From NCBI RefSeq assembly GCF_000827885.1, contig NZ_JTKH01000006.1, positions 1-64,000 on the forward strand: DNA of 64,000 nucleotides, given 5' to 3'. Within the stretch, counting starts at the first letter, position 1; every line of letters begins with the position of its first letter. The notes under the pieces were generated by a model. That model saw nothing but the letters and a program-made list of their open reading frames with translations, was not told the origin of the DNA and did no database searches. Position numbers and translations under genes: made by a program. The DNA comes from Vibrio renipiscarius (GTDB taxonomy: Bacteria; Pseudomonadota; Gammaproteobacteria; Enterobacterales; Vibrionaceae). Of the stretch, positions 38,457 to 47,709 are shown one piece after another.

Positions 38457-38665
38457 AAATAAGACACCCCAGGAAGGAGCGCTCCCAACATAACAACACG
38501 GTGTTATGGCTTGAAGAAGGCAAGATGGTTTGCCCAAAGACGCTTCAAGGACGGGGACTTTAACAACCTGAAATAACGGTGACTAACTAAAACAATTGAT
38601 CGTGACGACAAATTTTATTTATCGTGCTAACTAAAAAAGCCAGCTAATCAAAGCCGGCTTTTCGG
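38457..38665 (+). ncRNA. Candidate structured RNA in the pepD / rim intergenic region
   Basis: The 413 bp between pepD and the rim group hold no gene. They contain GGAGCGCTCC (38476-38485), a stem-loop CATAACA/TGTTATG (38489-38508), a double stem CTTGAAG/CTTCAAG (38510-38549) enclosing GGCAA/TTGCC (38519-38534), and ACGA..AAAT/ATTT..TCGT (38605-38625). On the plus strand a possible promoter (TTTACG 38422-38427, TAGTAT 38444-38449) precedes, and a G+C-rich hairpin with a short T-run ends it near 38662. A minus-strand 5' leader for the rim operon is the alternative. I do not recognise the family. Confidence 0.4.
38633..38662 (-). terminator. Terminator of pepD
   Basis: On the minus strand AAAAGCCGGCT-TTGATT-AGCTGGCTTTTTT with one wobble and six T; 33 bp after the pepD stop. 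It may also end a plus-strand transcript, though its plus-strand T-run is only four. Confidence 0.85.
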
Positions 38666-38694
38666 ATAACTTATACTAATGCACTTTGATTGGG

Positions 38695-40167
38695 CTATGC
38701 CTTGTTAGGAATATTTTCTAGTAGAGCAACCATTTGCTCCCAGAATAGTGCCACAGTGCTAATCTCTACTTTTTCATCAGGAGAGTGCGGGAATTTAATG
38801 GTTGGACCAAAAGAAAGCATATCCATTTCAGGGTACGGTTCTTTAAATAGACCACACTCAAGACCTGCGTGAATCACCATGATATTTGGTTTGTGACCAT
38901 AGATATTTTCATAAAGGTCACGGAATACCGCCATGATTTCAGAGTCAGCATCGGGTTTCCAACCAGGGTATGCACCGCTAAATGTGACGTTAGCACCAGC
39001 AAGTTCTGCCACTGATTTCAATGTGCTTTCAACTTGTTGGCGGCCTGAATCGATCAAAGAACGGATAAGACAAAGTACTGTGATTTTGTCTTCTTCTGTC
39101 ACAATAACACCCACGTTTAGTGAGGTTTCCACGACACCAGCAATATCGTCACTCATACGAACAACGCCGTTTGGCAGTGCGTTTAGAGTGGCAATAAAAC
39201 GCTGCTGATCAACCGCTGTGAATGCTTGAGTGTCATTGTTGATCGATTGATTAAAGGTGGTGATGTCTGTTTCTACTCGACCTAGCTCAGCACGCAGTAA
39301 ATCCGCATAAAAATCAAAGGTTTCAGCCAGTTTCGCTTCATTTTCTTCCGGCAGTGCAACGGTCACAAAGGCTTCGCGAGGAATCGCGTTACGTAGGCTA
39401 CCACCACGGAATTCGATCAGGCGTAGATCGAGCTCTTGAGCGTGGCCAGCAAGGAAGCGACCTAACAATTTGTTCGCATTACCACGACCAGTGTGGATAT
39501 CACAACCAGAGTGGCCGCCCTTCAAGCCTTTCAAGACTAATTGGCGCGTGATATAGCCAGCAGGGATCGCTTCTCGAGAGAGTGGCAGTGTGACTTCGCC
39601 ATCAATGCCGCCCGCACAACCCATGTAGACTTCGCCTTCTTGCTCTGAATCGGTGTTCAGTAGGATGTCGCCTTCTAGCCAGCCCGCTTCTAAACCAAAG
39701 GCACCAGTCATACCGGCTTCTTCATCAATCGTGAGTAAAACTTCGATTGGGCCGTGTTTGATATCGGTAGAGGCCAGTACGGCTAAGCAAGACGCCATGC
39801 CCATACCATTATCTGCACCTAATGTGGTGCCTTTCGCTGTTACCCATTCGCCATCAATGTATGGCTGAATTGCATCAGTGGTGAAGTCATGCTGAGTGTC
39901 TTCATTTTTCTGCGGCACCATATCAATGTGTGCTTGTAGAACGACGCCTTTTTTGTTTTCCATGCCTGGTGTTGCTGGTTTTTTAATAAAAACATTACCA
40001 GTAGGATCTCGGCGAACATCGAAACCTTGCTCTTGTGCCCAGCTAACGATGTATTGCGCAAGCGCTTCTTCGTGCTTAGATGGGTGTGGAATAGAACAAA
40101 TCTTATCGAAGAACTGCCAAAGTGGTGCAGGGGATAAATGGCTAATCTCAGAATGGAATTCAGACAC
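38695..40167 (-). CDS. pepD: Cytosol non-specific dipeptidase (aminoacyl-histidine dipeptidase)
   Basis: A 490-residue M20-family zinc dipeptidase with broad specificity, including carnosine-type Xaa-His peptides. Metal and catalytic motifs are VVLQAHIDMVPQKN, GTTLGADNGMGMA and LLTIDEEAGMTGAFGL. GTG 40167 is the start: AAGGAG lies 6 nt before it and it gives SEFHSEISHLSPAPLW, aligned with the E. coli start. The frame is open 23 codons further upstream without similarity. Monocistronic. Confidence 0.95.
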   Translation of the reverse strand: MSEFHSEISHLSPAPLWQFFDKICSIPHPSKHEEALAQYIVSWAQEQGFDVRRDPTGNVFIKKPATPGMENKKGVVLQAHIDMVPQKNEDTQHDFTTDAIQPYIDGEWVTAKGTTLGADNGMGMASCLAVLASTDIKHGPIEVLLTIDEEAGMTGAFGLEAGWLEGDILLNTDSEQEGEVYMGCAGGIDGEVTLPLSREAIPAGYITRQLVLKGLKGGHSGCDIHTGRGNANKLLGRFLAGHAQELDLRLIEFRGGSLRNAIPREAFVTVALPEENEAKLAETFDFYADLLRAELGRVETDITTFNQSINNDTQAFTAVDQQRFIATLNALPNGVVRMSDDIAGVVETSLNVGVIVTEEDKITVLCLIRSLIDSGRQQVESTLKSVAELAGANVTFSGAYPGWKPDADSEIMAVFRDLYENIYGHKPNIMVIHAGLECGLFKEPYPEMDMLSFGPTIKFPHSPDEKVEISTVALFWEQMVALLENIPNKA

Positions 40168-40402
40168 GGATGACTCCTTAATTGGTACTGGGCCATATGA
40201 TTTTGAATAAAAAACGGACAGTGTAGGATGAAACACTGTAAATGACCCATTAACTAGTGCGGGCTAGCATAGCATTGTCGTGAAGGAGAGAGTAGAGGTA
40301 AAAAATGGTTTTTCTTGCCTCACAAGATCAGGCGAAAACCTTTAAATACGGGCTAAGCAATCGCTTGCACTGCTGGTCAATATTTCTGCCGTTTTAGGCC
40401 TC

Positions 40403-40427
40403 AATTCTGTAATAAAATTACAGAATT
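40403..40427. promoter_or_regulatory. Perfect 11-bp inverted repeat, candidate operator
   Basis: AATTCTGTAAT-AAA-ATTACAGAATT. It lies about 235 bp upstream of the pepD start and about 115 bp before the inferred vcdRP transcript start. No T-run follows, so an operator is likelier than a terminator. The CTGT/ACAG spacing is nine, not the eight of LexA. Owner unknown. Confidence 0.45.
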
Positions 40428-40457
40428 AAGGGGTGGGAGGTCAAAAAATGATTTTTT

Positions 40458-40473
40458 TGTGACTTTTATCACC
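40458..40473. promoter_or_regulatory. CRP site upstream of the VcdRP-like gene
   Basis: TGTGACTTTTATCACC matches TGTGA-N6-TCACA at nine of ten positions. A possible promoter follows (TTGTAA 40481-40486, TATTTA 40505-40510, 18-nt spacing), placing the site about 50 bp upstream of the start of transcription. Confidence 0.75.
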
Positions 40474-40624
40474 GATCTTCTTGTAATTTATTTTCTTTGG
40501 AGTATATTTATAACCAACTTCGAAATCGAAGAGTAAATGCTCAAAGGATGAGTCCGATTCATCGCCTCCAAGGAACCGAGAAATCAATGTTGTAGTTTAA
40601 TTAATTGATTTAAAAGGTGATATT

Positions 40625-40711
40625 ATGAAAGGTTTACCAAGTGCAATGTTCTGGATAAACAGCTCTGTTTATACGAGTAACTTTGTATACCCAACAAGTT
40701 TTGGCTATTAG
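40625..40711 (+). CDS. vcdP: Small protein, VcdP-like (28 residues)
   Basis: A 28-codon frame with a strong ribosome-binding site (AAAAGGTGATATT before ATG). The peptide is rich in aromatic and hydroxyl residues (one Trp, four Phe, three Tyr after a short basic start) and ends PTSFGY; it has no membrane segment. In the VcdRP model the small protein binds and stimulates citrate synthase GltA. The aromatic richness could also suggest an attenuation leader peptide, but the next gene begins 475 nt later, beyond a full terminator, which argues against that. Confidence 0.62.
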   Translation: MKGLPSAMFWINSSVYTSNFVYPTSFGY

Positions 40712-40796
40712 TTTTTAGCTTGTTATCGAACAGTTTTGTTCACCCCTATTATTGGAATTTATTTACAGCTTTCTTTTTTAGCTGACATGATTCGAC

Positions 40797-40824
40797 CGCC
40801 ACTCAATTTGAGTGGCGTTTTTTT
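40797..40824 (+). terminator. Terminator of the VcdRP-like RNA
   Basis: CGCCACTC-AATTT-GAGTGGCG followed by seven T; a perfect 8-bp stem, suitable for an Hfq-binding sRNA 3' end. Confidence 0.92.
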
Positions 40825-41148
40825 ATCTACCACTATGCTCATTTCTTAAACACCACTCGTTCGTTTCCTCTCTTGTTACCTTAAAATGCCTTTCTGAGCC
40901 TATAAACAATGACAATGTCGTCATTCTCAAGATAAAATCACCTGAAAGTTTACAACATAGAACGAAAAAACACCGTTTGATTTATATCGTCATTTTTATT
41001 GTTAGCTTATGAATTATATGGTTTTTTGTTCATTTTTTGGTGTAATTTATGGCATTCAATTTTCGAGCGTGAGCAAAAATATTGATTAGAGCATTAATTC
41101 TATCTGGAATTTGTTATTTGATAACTTTATAATCACAGCCAATCGATT

Positions 41149-41164
41149 ACGCAAACGTTTACCT
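41149..41164. promoter_or_regulatory. PurR box before the purine permease gene
   Basis: ACGCAAACGTTTACCT fits the E. coli PurR consensus (ACGCAAACGTTTTC.T) closely. It lies 22 bp before the permease ATG, a repressing position. The rest of 40825-41148 is AT-rich and shows no further element I can name. Confidence 0.82.
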
Positions 41165-41185
41165 TTATCTTGATGGAATATAACC

Positions 41186-42475
41186 ATGCTTGAGAAACTT
41201 TTTAAACTCACTGAAAACAACACGAACGTCAAAACTGAAATTATCGCAGGTATAACCACCTTTTTAACAATGGCTTACATCATTTTTGTTAACCCTGCGA
41301 TGCTCGCTGATGCGGGTATGGATAAGGGCGCCGTTTTTGTTGCGACCTGTCTAGCGGCTGCGATTGGCTGTTTTATCATGGGTTTTGTCGCTAACTACCC
41401 AATTGCACTTGCTCCTGGTATGGGGTTAAACGCTTTCTTTACCTATGGCGTCGTGCTTGGCATGGGTCATACGTGGCAAGTCGCTCTGGGCGCGGTGTTT
41501 GTGTCTGGTATCCTTTTTATGGCTTTGAGTATCTTCAAAGTTCGTGAATGGATCATTAACTCGATTCCACTGTCTTTACGTACGGGTATTTCTGCCGGTA
41601 TCGGTCTATTCCTGGCTTTCATTGGCTTACAAAATGCGGGTATTGTGGTTGATAACCCAGCGACGCTTGTCAGTGGTGGCCACCTAGCAAGCCTGAAGCC
41701 TGCATTGGCGGCACTGGGCTTCTTCTTGACGATTGGCCTAGTGTATCGTGGTGTTCGCGGTGGCGTAATGATCGCGATTCTTATCACGACGGCGATCGGC
41801 ATTGTTTTAGGTGATGTGCAATGGGGCGGTGTGATGTCGGCGCCACCAAGCATTGCGCCTACGTTTATGCAAATGGATATCGCTGGCGTTTTTGAAGTTG
41901 GCATGATCTCTGTTGTGTTTGCTTTCTTGTTTGTGGACTTGTTTGATACTGCCGGTACGCTGGTTGGTGTGGCGACAAAAGCAAACCTAATCAAAGAAGA
42001 CGGCAAGTTGCCTCGTTTAGATAAAGCACTGCTAGCTGACTCAACAGCAACGTCAGTTGGTGCACTATTAGGCACTTCAAGCACCACGTCATTTGTTGAA
42101 TCAACGGCAGGGGTTGCAGCGGGTGGTCGTACAGGTTTAACCGCGGTTGTGGTTGGTGTGCTATTCCTATTGGCTATTTTCTTCTCGCCTTTGGCGGGCA
42201 TGATCCCAGCTTACGCCACGACAGGTGCACTATTCTACGTGGCTATCTTGATGATGTCGGGTCTGGTGAGCGTTGATTGGCGCGACCTAACGGAAGCAGC
42301 TCCTGTTGTCGTTACCTGTTTACTGATGCCGTTGACCTATTCAATTGCAGAAGGTATCGCATTAGGCTTTATCTCTTATGCGGCAATTAAGCTGCTCAGT
42401 GGTAAAGGACGTGAAGTGTCAGTGAGTGTATGGGCATTGGCTGCACTGTTTGCGATTAAGTACATGATTGCTTAA
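41186..42475 (+). CDS. NCS2 family purine permease (AzgA/GhxP-like)
   Basis: A 429-residue inner-membrane transporter with about 12-14 helices. The AzgA subfamily hallmarks are AGITTFLTMAYIIFVNPAML at the start, ALAPGMGLNAFFTYGVVLG and the late GTSSTTSFVESTAGVAAGGRTG. Proton-coupled uptake of hypoxanthine/guanine (possibly adenine) is the family role. The PurR box at 41149-41164 and the nearby gpt salvage gene support a purine substrate. Confidence 0.92.
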   Translation: MLEKLFKLTENNTNVKTEIIAGITTFLTMAYIIFVNPAMLADAGMDKGAVFVATCLAAAIGCFIMGFVANYPIALAPGMGLNAFFTYGVVLGMGHTWQVALGAVFVSGILFMALSIFKVREWIINSIPLSLRTGISAGIGLFLAFIGLQNAGIVVDNPATLVSGGHLASLKPALAALGFFLTIGLVYRGVRGGVMIAILITTAIGIVLGDVQWGGVMSAPPSIAPTFMQMDIAGVFEVGMISVVFAFLFVDLFDTAGTLVGVATKANLIKEDGKLPRLDKALLADSTATSVGALLGTSSTTSFVESTAGVAAGGRTGLTAVVVGVLFLLAIFFSPLAGMIPAYATTGALFYVAILMMSGLVSVDWRDLTEAAPVVVTCLLMPLTYSIAEGIALGFISYAAIKLLSGKGREVSVSVWALAALFAIKYMIA

Positions 42476-42561
42476 TGACTCGATGATTGATCATCCATGG
42501 TTAAAGGGGGGGTGGGTGTAACAAAGAACACTTAACCTCCCAATCGTGATGAAATTCACAT

Positions 42562-42600
42562 CGCCATAGTGGTTTACGCTGCTATGGCGTTTATTTTTTT
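42562..42600 (+). terminator. Terminator of the permease gene
   Basis: CGCCATAG-12 nt-CTATGGCG then TTTATTTTTTT. The rest of the 286-bp gap to gpt shows a G-run near 42506 and nothing else I can name. Confidence 0.88.
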
Positions 42601-42761
42601 GAAATGGTGAATTCTCCATTGGTATTGCCCAGCGCTTTCGGTAGAATAATCGTTTGCGTCGCTTTTCCCCTATTTGCCTGTTGCTACTTGCACTGTAAAC
42701 CATCACTGGTTTGATTTGCCTAATACGGGGATGCAAACTTTAAAATTATTAGGTTATTACA

Positions 42762-43226
42762 ATGAGCAAAAAATTCATTATCACTTGGGACGCCATGCAA
42801 AATTACTGTCGTCAGCTTGCTGAAAAACAGATGCCAGCTGAACAGTGGAAAGGCATTTGGGCGGTAAGTCGCGGCGGTCTAGTTCCTGGCGCTATCCTTG
42901 CGCGTGAACTCGGTATTCGTCATGTGGATACCATTTGTATTTCTAGCTACGATCATGATCACCAACGTGATATGACCGTGCTAAAAGCGCCAGAAGGTGA
43001 TGGCGAAGGTTTCCTAATCGTCGAAGACCTAGTGGATAGCGGTGACACGGCGCGTAAATTACGTGAAATGTACCCGAAAGCGAAATTGATTGCGGTTTGC
43101 GCGAAACCATCAGGTGCTACACTGCTTGATGATTACGTGGTTGATATTGCTCAAGATACTTGGATTGAGCAACCATGGGATACCACGGTGCAATTTGTGG
43201 AACCTATCAATCGCAAGCAAAAGTAA
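42762..43226 (+). CDS. gpt: Xanthine-guanine phosphoribosyltransferase
   Basis: A 154-residue salvage enzyme that joins guanine, xanthine or hypoxanthine to PRPP at the inner face of the membrane. The PRPP loop is [17 protein letters not shown] and the base-binding end is [15 protein letters not shown]. It is encoded next to frsA-crl-proBA as in E. coli, and here one gene away from a purine permease. Confidence 0.97.
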   Translation: MSKKFIITWDAMQNYCRQLAEKQMPAEQWKGIWAVSRGGLVPGAILARELGIRHVDTICISSYDHDHQRDMTVLKAPEGDGEGFLIVEDLVDSGDTARKLREMYPKAKLIAVCAKPSGATLLDDYVVDIAQDTWIEQPWDTTVQFVEPINRKQK

Positions 43227-43242
43227 GCGTTGAACATTATTT

Positions 43243-43271
43243 AAAAAATGACCCATCATGGGTCATTTTTT
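43243..43271 (+). terminator. Terminator of gpt
   Basis: AAAAATGACCCA-TCA-TGGGTCATTTTTT. Confidence 0.9.
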
Positions 43272-43368
43272 GTTTATAGCTCGCTGCAGGCGAGTTGTGC
43301 TATTCAGCATAGTATCTTGGGTTGATTTGAGTATATTATGTTGAGGTCGTCATTAGTGAGATACCGTC

Positions 43369-44616
43369 ATGTCTGAGCTGGATAATCAAAACCTTTCTGA
43401 AACGTTATTTGTGAATCACAAGCAAGCGAGGGAGACATCAGAGCTTACGCGCTATATGCCTACCAATCGCGCTTTACTCGATGAGATGCGCGAAAATTCC
43501 GGTGTGCGTTGGTATCGAAACCTTCGCCGCTTACAGTGGGTATGGCAAGGCATTGACGCGATCGAAATGGAAAGCGTACTGGCGAAAATCGCAGGTTCAA
43601 AACACTCGCGTACTCATGATGAGTGGTTGGATACGGTCATGGGCTACCATGGCGGTAACTGGACGTTTGAGTGGACCAAGCTTGGGATGTTGCATCAAAA
43701 AAGATCCAACGAGATGCAAGGCGAGTCGGCTGCTGACGAACTGTTTAACGCGTCGTTGTGCTACAGCATTGCGGGTTATCCACACTTAAAGAACGACAAC
43801 CTGGCTCTTCAAGCGCAAGTATTATCGGCAAAAGCGTATCAAGAAGCCTCAGAAAAAACCCAATACACGATCAAACGTCTTGAGGTGCCTTATAAAGGCA
43901 AAAAAATCATCGCACATCTGCACCTGGCCTCAACGGATAAGCCGAAACCTGTGGTGATTGTGAGTGGTGGGTTAGATAGCTTACAAACCGACATGTGGCG
44001 TTTGTTCCGTGATCATTTAGCGCCGAAAGATATTGCGATGTTGACGGTAGATATGCCGTCGCTTGGCCATTCGAGTCATTGGCCGTTATCGGAAGACTCT
44101 TCGTGTCTGCACCAGGCGGTTTTAAATGAGCTGCCGAATATTCCGTGGGTCGATCATTTCCGAGTCGGCTTAATTGGTTTCCGCTTTGGTGGTAATGCGC
44201 TCGTGCGTTTATCGTTTATGGAACCCACCAAAATTAAAGCGTGTGTATCACTTGGCGCGCCTATTCATGATGTTCTGTCATCACCGGCTAAACTGAAAAA
44301 AATGCCGAAGATGTATCTTGATGTACTGGCCACTCGACTGGGTAAAGAAGTTGTCGATATCAATAGTTTGTCAGGGCAGATGATGGCATGGTCATTAAAG
44401 ACGCAGGGCTTTTTATCTAGCCGTAAAACCAAAGTGCCAATTTTAGCCATGAGTCTCGAAGGGGACCCGGTATCGCCGTATAGCGATAACCAATTGGTGG
44501 CCCTTTTTAGTGATTACGGAAGAGCAAAGAAAATCAGTTCCAAAACAATTACACAAGGATATGAGCAATCCCTCGATTTAGCGATCAAATGGTTAGAAGA
44601 TGAGTTATTGAGATGA
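43369..44616 (+). CDS. frsA: Fermentation/respiration switch protein FrsA
   Basis: A 415-residue alpha/beta-hydrolase-fold protein (UPF0255 family). The hydrolase domain spans ~165-410 with VVIVSGGLDSLQTDMWRLF and the nucleophile-elbow-like LIGFRFGGNALVRL. In Vibrio vulnificus FrsA binds dephosphorylated EIIA(Glc) and has been linked to flux through fermentation; its claimed pyruvate decarboxylase activity was disputed. The position between gpt and crl is conserved from E. coli to Vibrio. Confidence 0.93.
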   Translation: MSELDNQNLSETLFVNHKQARETSELTRYMPTNRALLDEMRENSGVRWYRNLRRLQWVWQGIDAIEMESVLAKIAGSKHSRTHDEWLDTVMGYHGGNWTFEWTKLGMLHQKRSNEMQGESAADELFNASLCYSIAGYPHLKNDNLALQAQVLSAKAYQEASEKTQYTIKRLEVPYKGKKIIAHLHLASTDKPKPVVIVSGGLDSLQTDMWRLFRDHLAPKDIAMLTVDMPSLGHSSHWPLSEDSSCLHQAVLNELPNIPWVDHFRVGLIGFRFGGNALVRLSFMEPTKIKACVSLGAPIHDVLSSPAKLKKMPKMYLDVLATRLGKEVVDINSLSGQMMAWSLKTQGFLSSRKTKVPILAMSLEGDPVSPYSDNQLVALFSDYGRAKKISSKTITQGYEQSLDLAIKWLEDELLR

Positions 44617-44699
44617 CATTCTTGCTAATTTAGTTAACAGTAATGATGGGTTAGGTTAATAACCTGCTGATAATTAAAATAGAAAGATGGAGAGTCTAT

Positions 44700-45089
44700 A
44701 TGTCAAAAGTGACAAAAATCCCGACTCATTTTCGCTTACTGACGAGTTTACGTGCCATTGGGCCATATCTCAGAGAATCGCAGAGCAGAGAAGGGTTTTA
44801 TTTATTTGATTGCTTAGGTGTTTGCGTAGATGACAAGAAGTCTCCGGAAGAACGAGAGTTTTGGGGCTGGTGGTTAGAATTGGAAATGCAAGGCCAAGAA
44901 TTTGCCGCACGTTATCGCGTGGGTAAATACGACAAACTCGGTGAGTGGGTCAATGATCCGCTACCTAAAGAGGCGGTCGCAGAAGTGAATCGCATCCAAA
45001 ATAATTTTCACCAAAAATTGGTGGAGGTGTTGGAAAAAGAGTTTGGCGTGCTGGTGACGTTGCATGATAAGTCGGTGGAATTTGTGTAA
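44700..45089 (+). CDS. crl: Sigma-S assembly factor Crl
   Basis: A 129-residue protein that helps sigma-S (RpoS) bind core RNA polymerase. Family residues include HFRLLTSLRAIGPYLRE, FYLFDCLGVCVDDKKSPEEREFWGWWLEL and YRVGKYDKLGEW. The gene lies upstream of proBA as in E. coli, with its own terminator. Confidence 0.95.
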   Translation: MSKVTKIPTHFRLLTSLRAIGPYLRESQSREGFYLFDCLGVCVDDKKSPEEREFWGWWLELEMQGQEFAARYRVGKYDKLGEWVNDPLPKEAVAEVNRIQNNFHQKLVEVLEKEFGVLVTLHDKSVEFV

Positions 45090-45118
45090 AACGGTCACTT
45101 AACAAAACGTAACCAATA

Positions 45119-45141
45119 AAAAGGCGCTTTTAGCGCCTTTT
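45119..45141 (+). terminator. Terminator of crl
   Basis: AAAAGGCGC-TTTTA-GCGCCTTTT. Confidence 0.88.
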
Positions 45142-45207
45142 CTGCTTGTTAAATGCCGCTTTGATTGATAAAACAGCAAATCTTGTTTTTTATTAACTAT
45201 ATCAATC

Positions 45208-46347
45208 ATGACAACGAATCAACAATGCGGAATGGTGACACAGCCACAAACAGTGGTTGTTAAACTTGGTACCAGTGTACTGACTGGCGGAACACTACAA
45301 CTTCACCGTGCTCATATGGTGGAACTTGTGCGCCAGTGTGCAGAGCTCAAAAAACTAGGCCACTCAGTGGTTATTGTATCGTCTGGCGCAATCGCTGCAG
45401 GCCGAGAGCATCTTGGGTACCCCGCACTGCCCAACTCGATGGCCAGCAAGCAATTACTCGCGGCCGTCGGTCAAAGCCAGTTGATTCAAACTTGGGAAGC
45501 GTTATTTGCCATTTATGGCATTAAGATTGGGCAAATGCTGCTGACCCGCGCTGACCTTGATGATCGTGAGCGCTTCCTAAACGCACGCAATACCATTAAC
45601 GCGTTGGTCGAACATGACATCATTCCGGTGGTGAATGAGAACGACGCGGTTGCGACGGCGGAAATTAAAGTTGGCGATAATGACAACTTATCTGCACTGG
45701 TTGGTATTTTATGTGGCGCAGATAAACTGTTACTGCTGACCGACCAAAAAGGTCTGTTTACGGCAGACCCTCGTAAAGATCCAAACGCAGAGCTGATCAA
45801 AGAGGTCAGCACGATTGATGATACATTGCGTAAAATTGCGGGCGGTAGTGGTACAACATTGGGTACTGGTGGTATGGCAACGAAGCTGCAAGCCGCTGAG
45901 ATTGCTCGCCGTGCCGGTATCGAAGTGATTATCGCCGCTGGCAGCGCGCCTAACGTGATTTTTGATTCATTAGGCCAAGAGCCGCAGGGTACTCGTTTCT
46001 TGCCATGTGAAGAAGCGCTTGAAAACCGTAAACGCTGGATTCTTGCTGGCCCTGCTGCCGCAGGCGATCTTGTGATTGATGATGGTGCGGTTAACGCCGT
46101 TTTGGCGAAAGGCAGTAGCTTATTGGCAAAAGGCGTTGTTGCTATCAAAGGTGAGTTTGCCCGTGGTGATGTTGTTCGTGTGACCGACCAATCAGGTAAA
46201 CTGATTGCGCGTGGTATTTCGGCATACTCAAGCATGGATATGGACAAAATTCGCGGCACGCACAGTAAAGATATTCACTCAGTATTAGGTTACGACTACG
46301 GTTCAGAAGTCGTGCACCGTGACGACATGGTCGTTATTCAAGAATAA
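45208..46347 (+). CDS. proB: Glutamate 5-kinase
   Basis: A 379-residue enzyme for the first step of proline synthesis. The amino-acid kinase domain (~12-270) shows [33 protein letters not shown] and [14 protein letters not shown]; a PUA domain (~290-375) follows. Proline feedback inhibition is known for the family. The ATG at 45208 has no obvious Shine-Dalgarno, and an in-frame ATG lies eight codons later. proA starts 22 nt downstream. Confidence 0.96.
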   Translation: MTTNQQCGMVTQPQTVVVKLGTSVLTGGTLQLHRAHMVELVRQCAELKKLGHSVVIVSSGAIAAGREHLGYPALPNSMASKQLLAAVGQSQLIQTWEALFAIYGIKIGQMLLTRADLDDRERFLNARNTINALVEHDIIPVVNENDAVATAEIKVGDNDNLSALVGILCGADKLLLLTDQKGLFTADPRKDPNAELIKEVSTIDDTLRKIAGGSGTTLGTGGMATKLQAAEIARRAGIEVIIAAGSAPNVIFDSLGQEPQGTRFLPCEEALENRKRWILAGPAAAGDLVIDDGAVNAVLAKGSSLLAKGVVAIKGEFARGDVVRVTDQSGKLIARGISAYSSMDMDKIRGTHSKDIHSVLGYDYGSEVVHRDDMVVIQE

Positions 46348-46369
46348 AAGCAATCAGAAAGGAAGAGAC

Positions 46370-47620
46370 GTGGATTTAACCAATATGGGTAAAGCGGCCA
46401 AGGAGGCGGCTTTCGTACTTGCGACAGCATCGACTGCGCAAAAAAACCAAGCATTGGCACTGATTGCTGATGAACTTGAAGCAAACGCAGCAGCGATTCT
46501 CGCTGCGAATGAAAAAGACATCGAGTTAGGACGCCAAGCAGGCTTAACGGATGCGTTACTTGATCGTCTATTGCTGAACGAAGAGCGTTTAACGGGCATC
46601 GCGAATGATGTTCGCAACGTGATTAGCCTAAACGATCCGGTGGGCAGTGAAATTGACAGTAAAGTGCTGGAAAACGGCATGTCATTGGCTCGTCGCCGCG
46701 TGCCACTTGGTGTGGTTGGCGTGATTTACGAAGCTCGCCCAAACGTGACGATTGATATTGCCGCATTGTGCTTGAAAACCGGTAATGCCAGCATCTTACG
46801 TGGCGGTAAAGAAACTTTCTTCTCTAATATGGAGCTTGTGAAAGTGATTCAGTCTGCGTTAGATAAAGTGGGATTACCTGCTGCTTCTGTGCAGTACATT
46901 GAAAAGCCTGATCGTGAGTTAGTGTCGCAACTGCTTAAATTGGATGACTACGTGGACATGATTATTCCTCGTGGTGGTGCTGGTCTACACAAAATGTGTA
47001 AAGAGAACAGCACAATTCCGGTGATCATTGGTGGTTTTGGTATTAGCCATATTTTTGTCGATGACAGCGCGGATCTTGCTAAGTCACTGAATGTGGTTGA
47101 AAACTCAAAAGTACAACGCCCTTCGGCATGTAACTCGCTTGATACCTTGTTGGTTCATGAGAGTGTGGCGGCGGCGTTTTTACCCATGCTCGCTGAGCGC
47201 TTAAATGGCAAAGTGACGTTCGTCGTCGAACCGAAAGCGAAAGCACTGCTGAGTAACGCACAAGATATGCGTGATGCGATCGAGGGTGATTTCGATACGG
47301 AATGGCTAAGCTACACGCTTGGGGTCAAAGTGGTCGCGGATGTTGCGGAAGCGGTGGATCATATGCGTATTCACAACGCGAGCCATTCTGATGCGATCAT
47401 GACGAACAGCCTTGAAAACGCAGAGCGTTTCATTAATTCTGTTGGTTCTGCTGCGGTGTATGTCAACGCTTCGACACGCTTTACCGATGGTGCCCAGTTT
47501 GGCTTAGGCGCTGAGGTGGCGGTATCGACACAGAAACTACACGCACGTGGCCCAATGGGGTTAGAAGAGTTGACCAGCTATAAGTGGGTGGGCAAAGCCA
47601 ACTACTTAGTTCGCAGTTAA
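46370..47620 (+). CDS. proA: Gamma-glutamyl phosphate reductase
   Basis: A 416-residue NADPH-dependent reductase, second step of proline synthesis. The catalytic cysteine is in [19 protein letters not shown] near residue 255; the C-terminal [14 protein letters not shown] is the family signature. GTG 46370 is the start: GGAAGAGAC precedes it and it gives [13 protein letters not shown], aligned to E. coli ProA; an open frame of 17 codons overlapping proB is not used. Confidence 0.96.
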   Translation: MDLTNMGKAAKEAAFVLATASTAQKNQALALIADELEANAAAILAANEKDIELGRQAGLTDALLDRLLLNEERLTGIANDVRNVISLNDPVGSEIDSKVLENGMSLARRRVPLGVVGVIYEARPNVTIDIAALCLKTGNASILRGGKETFFSNMELVKVIQSALDKVGLPAASVQYIEKPDRELVSQLLKLDDYVDMIIPRGGAGLHKMCKENSTIPVIIGGFGISHIFVDDSADLAKSLNVVENSKVQRPSACNSLDTLLVHESVAAAFLPMLAERLNGKVTFVVEPKAKALLSNAQDMRDAIEGDFDTEWLSYTLGVKVVADVAEAVDHMRIHNASHSDAIMTNSLENAERFINSVGSAAVYVNASTRFTDGAQFGLGAEVAVSTQKLHARGPMGLEELTSYKWVGKANYLVRS

Positions 47621-47709
47621 ATTAGTCAGCAGTTAAACATTCGCCATATTTGACGTGTCGCAGGGCGGCAACGACAATTATTGAGCGTATGATGCGATAT
47701 AGATAGTGA

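Larger units (their letters stand above)
40517..40824 (+). ncRNA. vcdRP: VcdRP-like dual-function small RNA
   Basis: A ~310-nt transcript unit is inferred from a sigma-70-like promoter just after a CRP site, hairpins in the leader (CTTCGA/TCGAAG at its start, AAATCAAT/ATTGATTT before the small gene), a short coding frame, a CACCCC stretch at 40741-40746, and a strong terminator. In V. cholerae, VcdRP is a CRP-controlled RNA that encodes a 29-residue protein acting on citrate synthase, and it base-pairs with sugar-transporter mRNAs through a C-rich stretch. Context, CRP site, size and the C-run all fit what I remember; I have not compared sequences. Confidence 0.62.

Noticed and set aside
40403..40427. 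LexA box
   Set aside because: The CTGT to ACAG spacing is nine bases, not eight, and no SOS gene is adjacent.
40625..40711. Attenuation leader peptide for the purine permease
   Set aside because: A complete terminator ends the unit and the permease gene starts 360 bp later with its own PurR box; the VcdRP interpretation fits better.
40812..41012. 66-codon open frame between the VcdRP-like gene and the permease
   Set aside because: It starts inside the sRNA terminator, has no Shine-Dalgarno and low-complexity AT-rich coding; treated as chance.
41467..42201. 244-codon minus-strand open frame inside the permease gene
   Set aside because: Shadow frame of a clearly coding membrane-protein gene; composition rich in Thr/Pro as expected for an antisense of hydrophobic codons.
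45513..46259. 248-codon minus-strand open frame inside proB
   Set aside because: Antisense shadow of a conserved gene without start signals.
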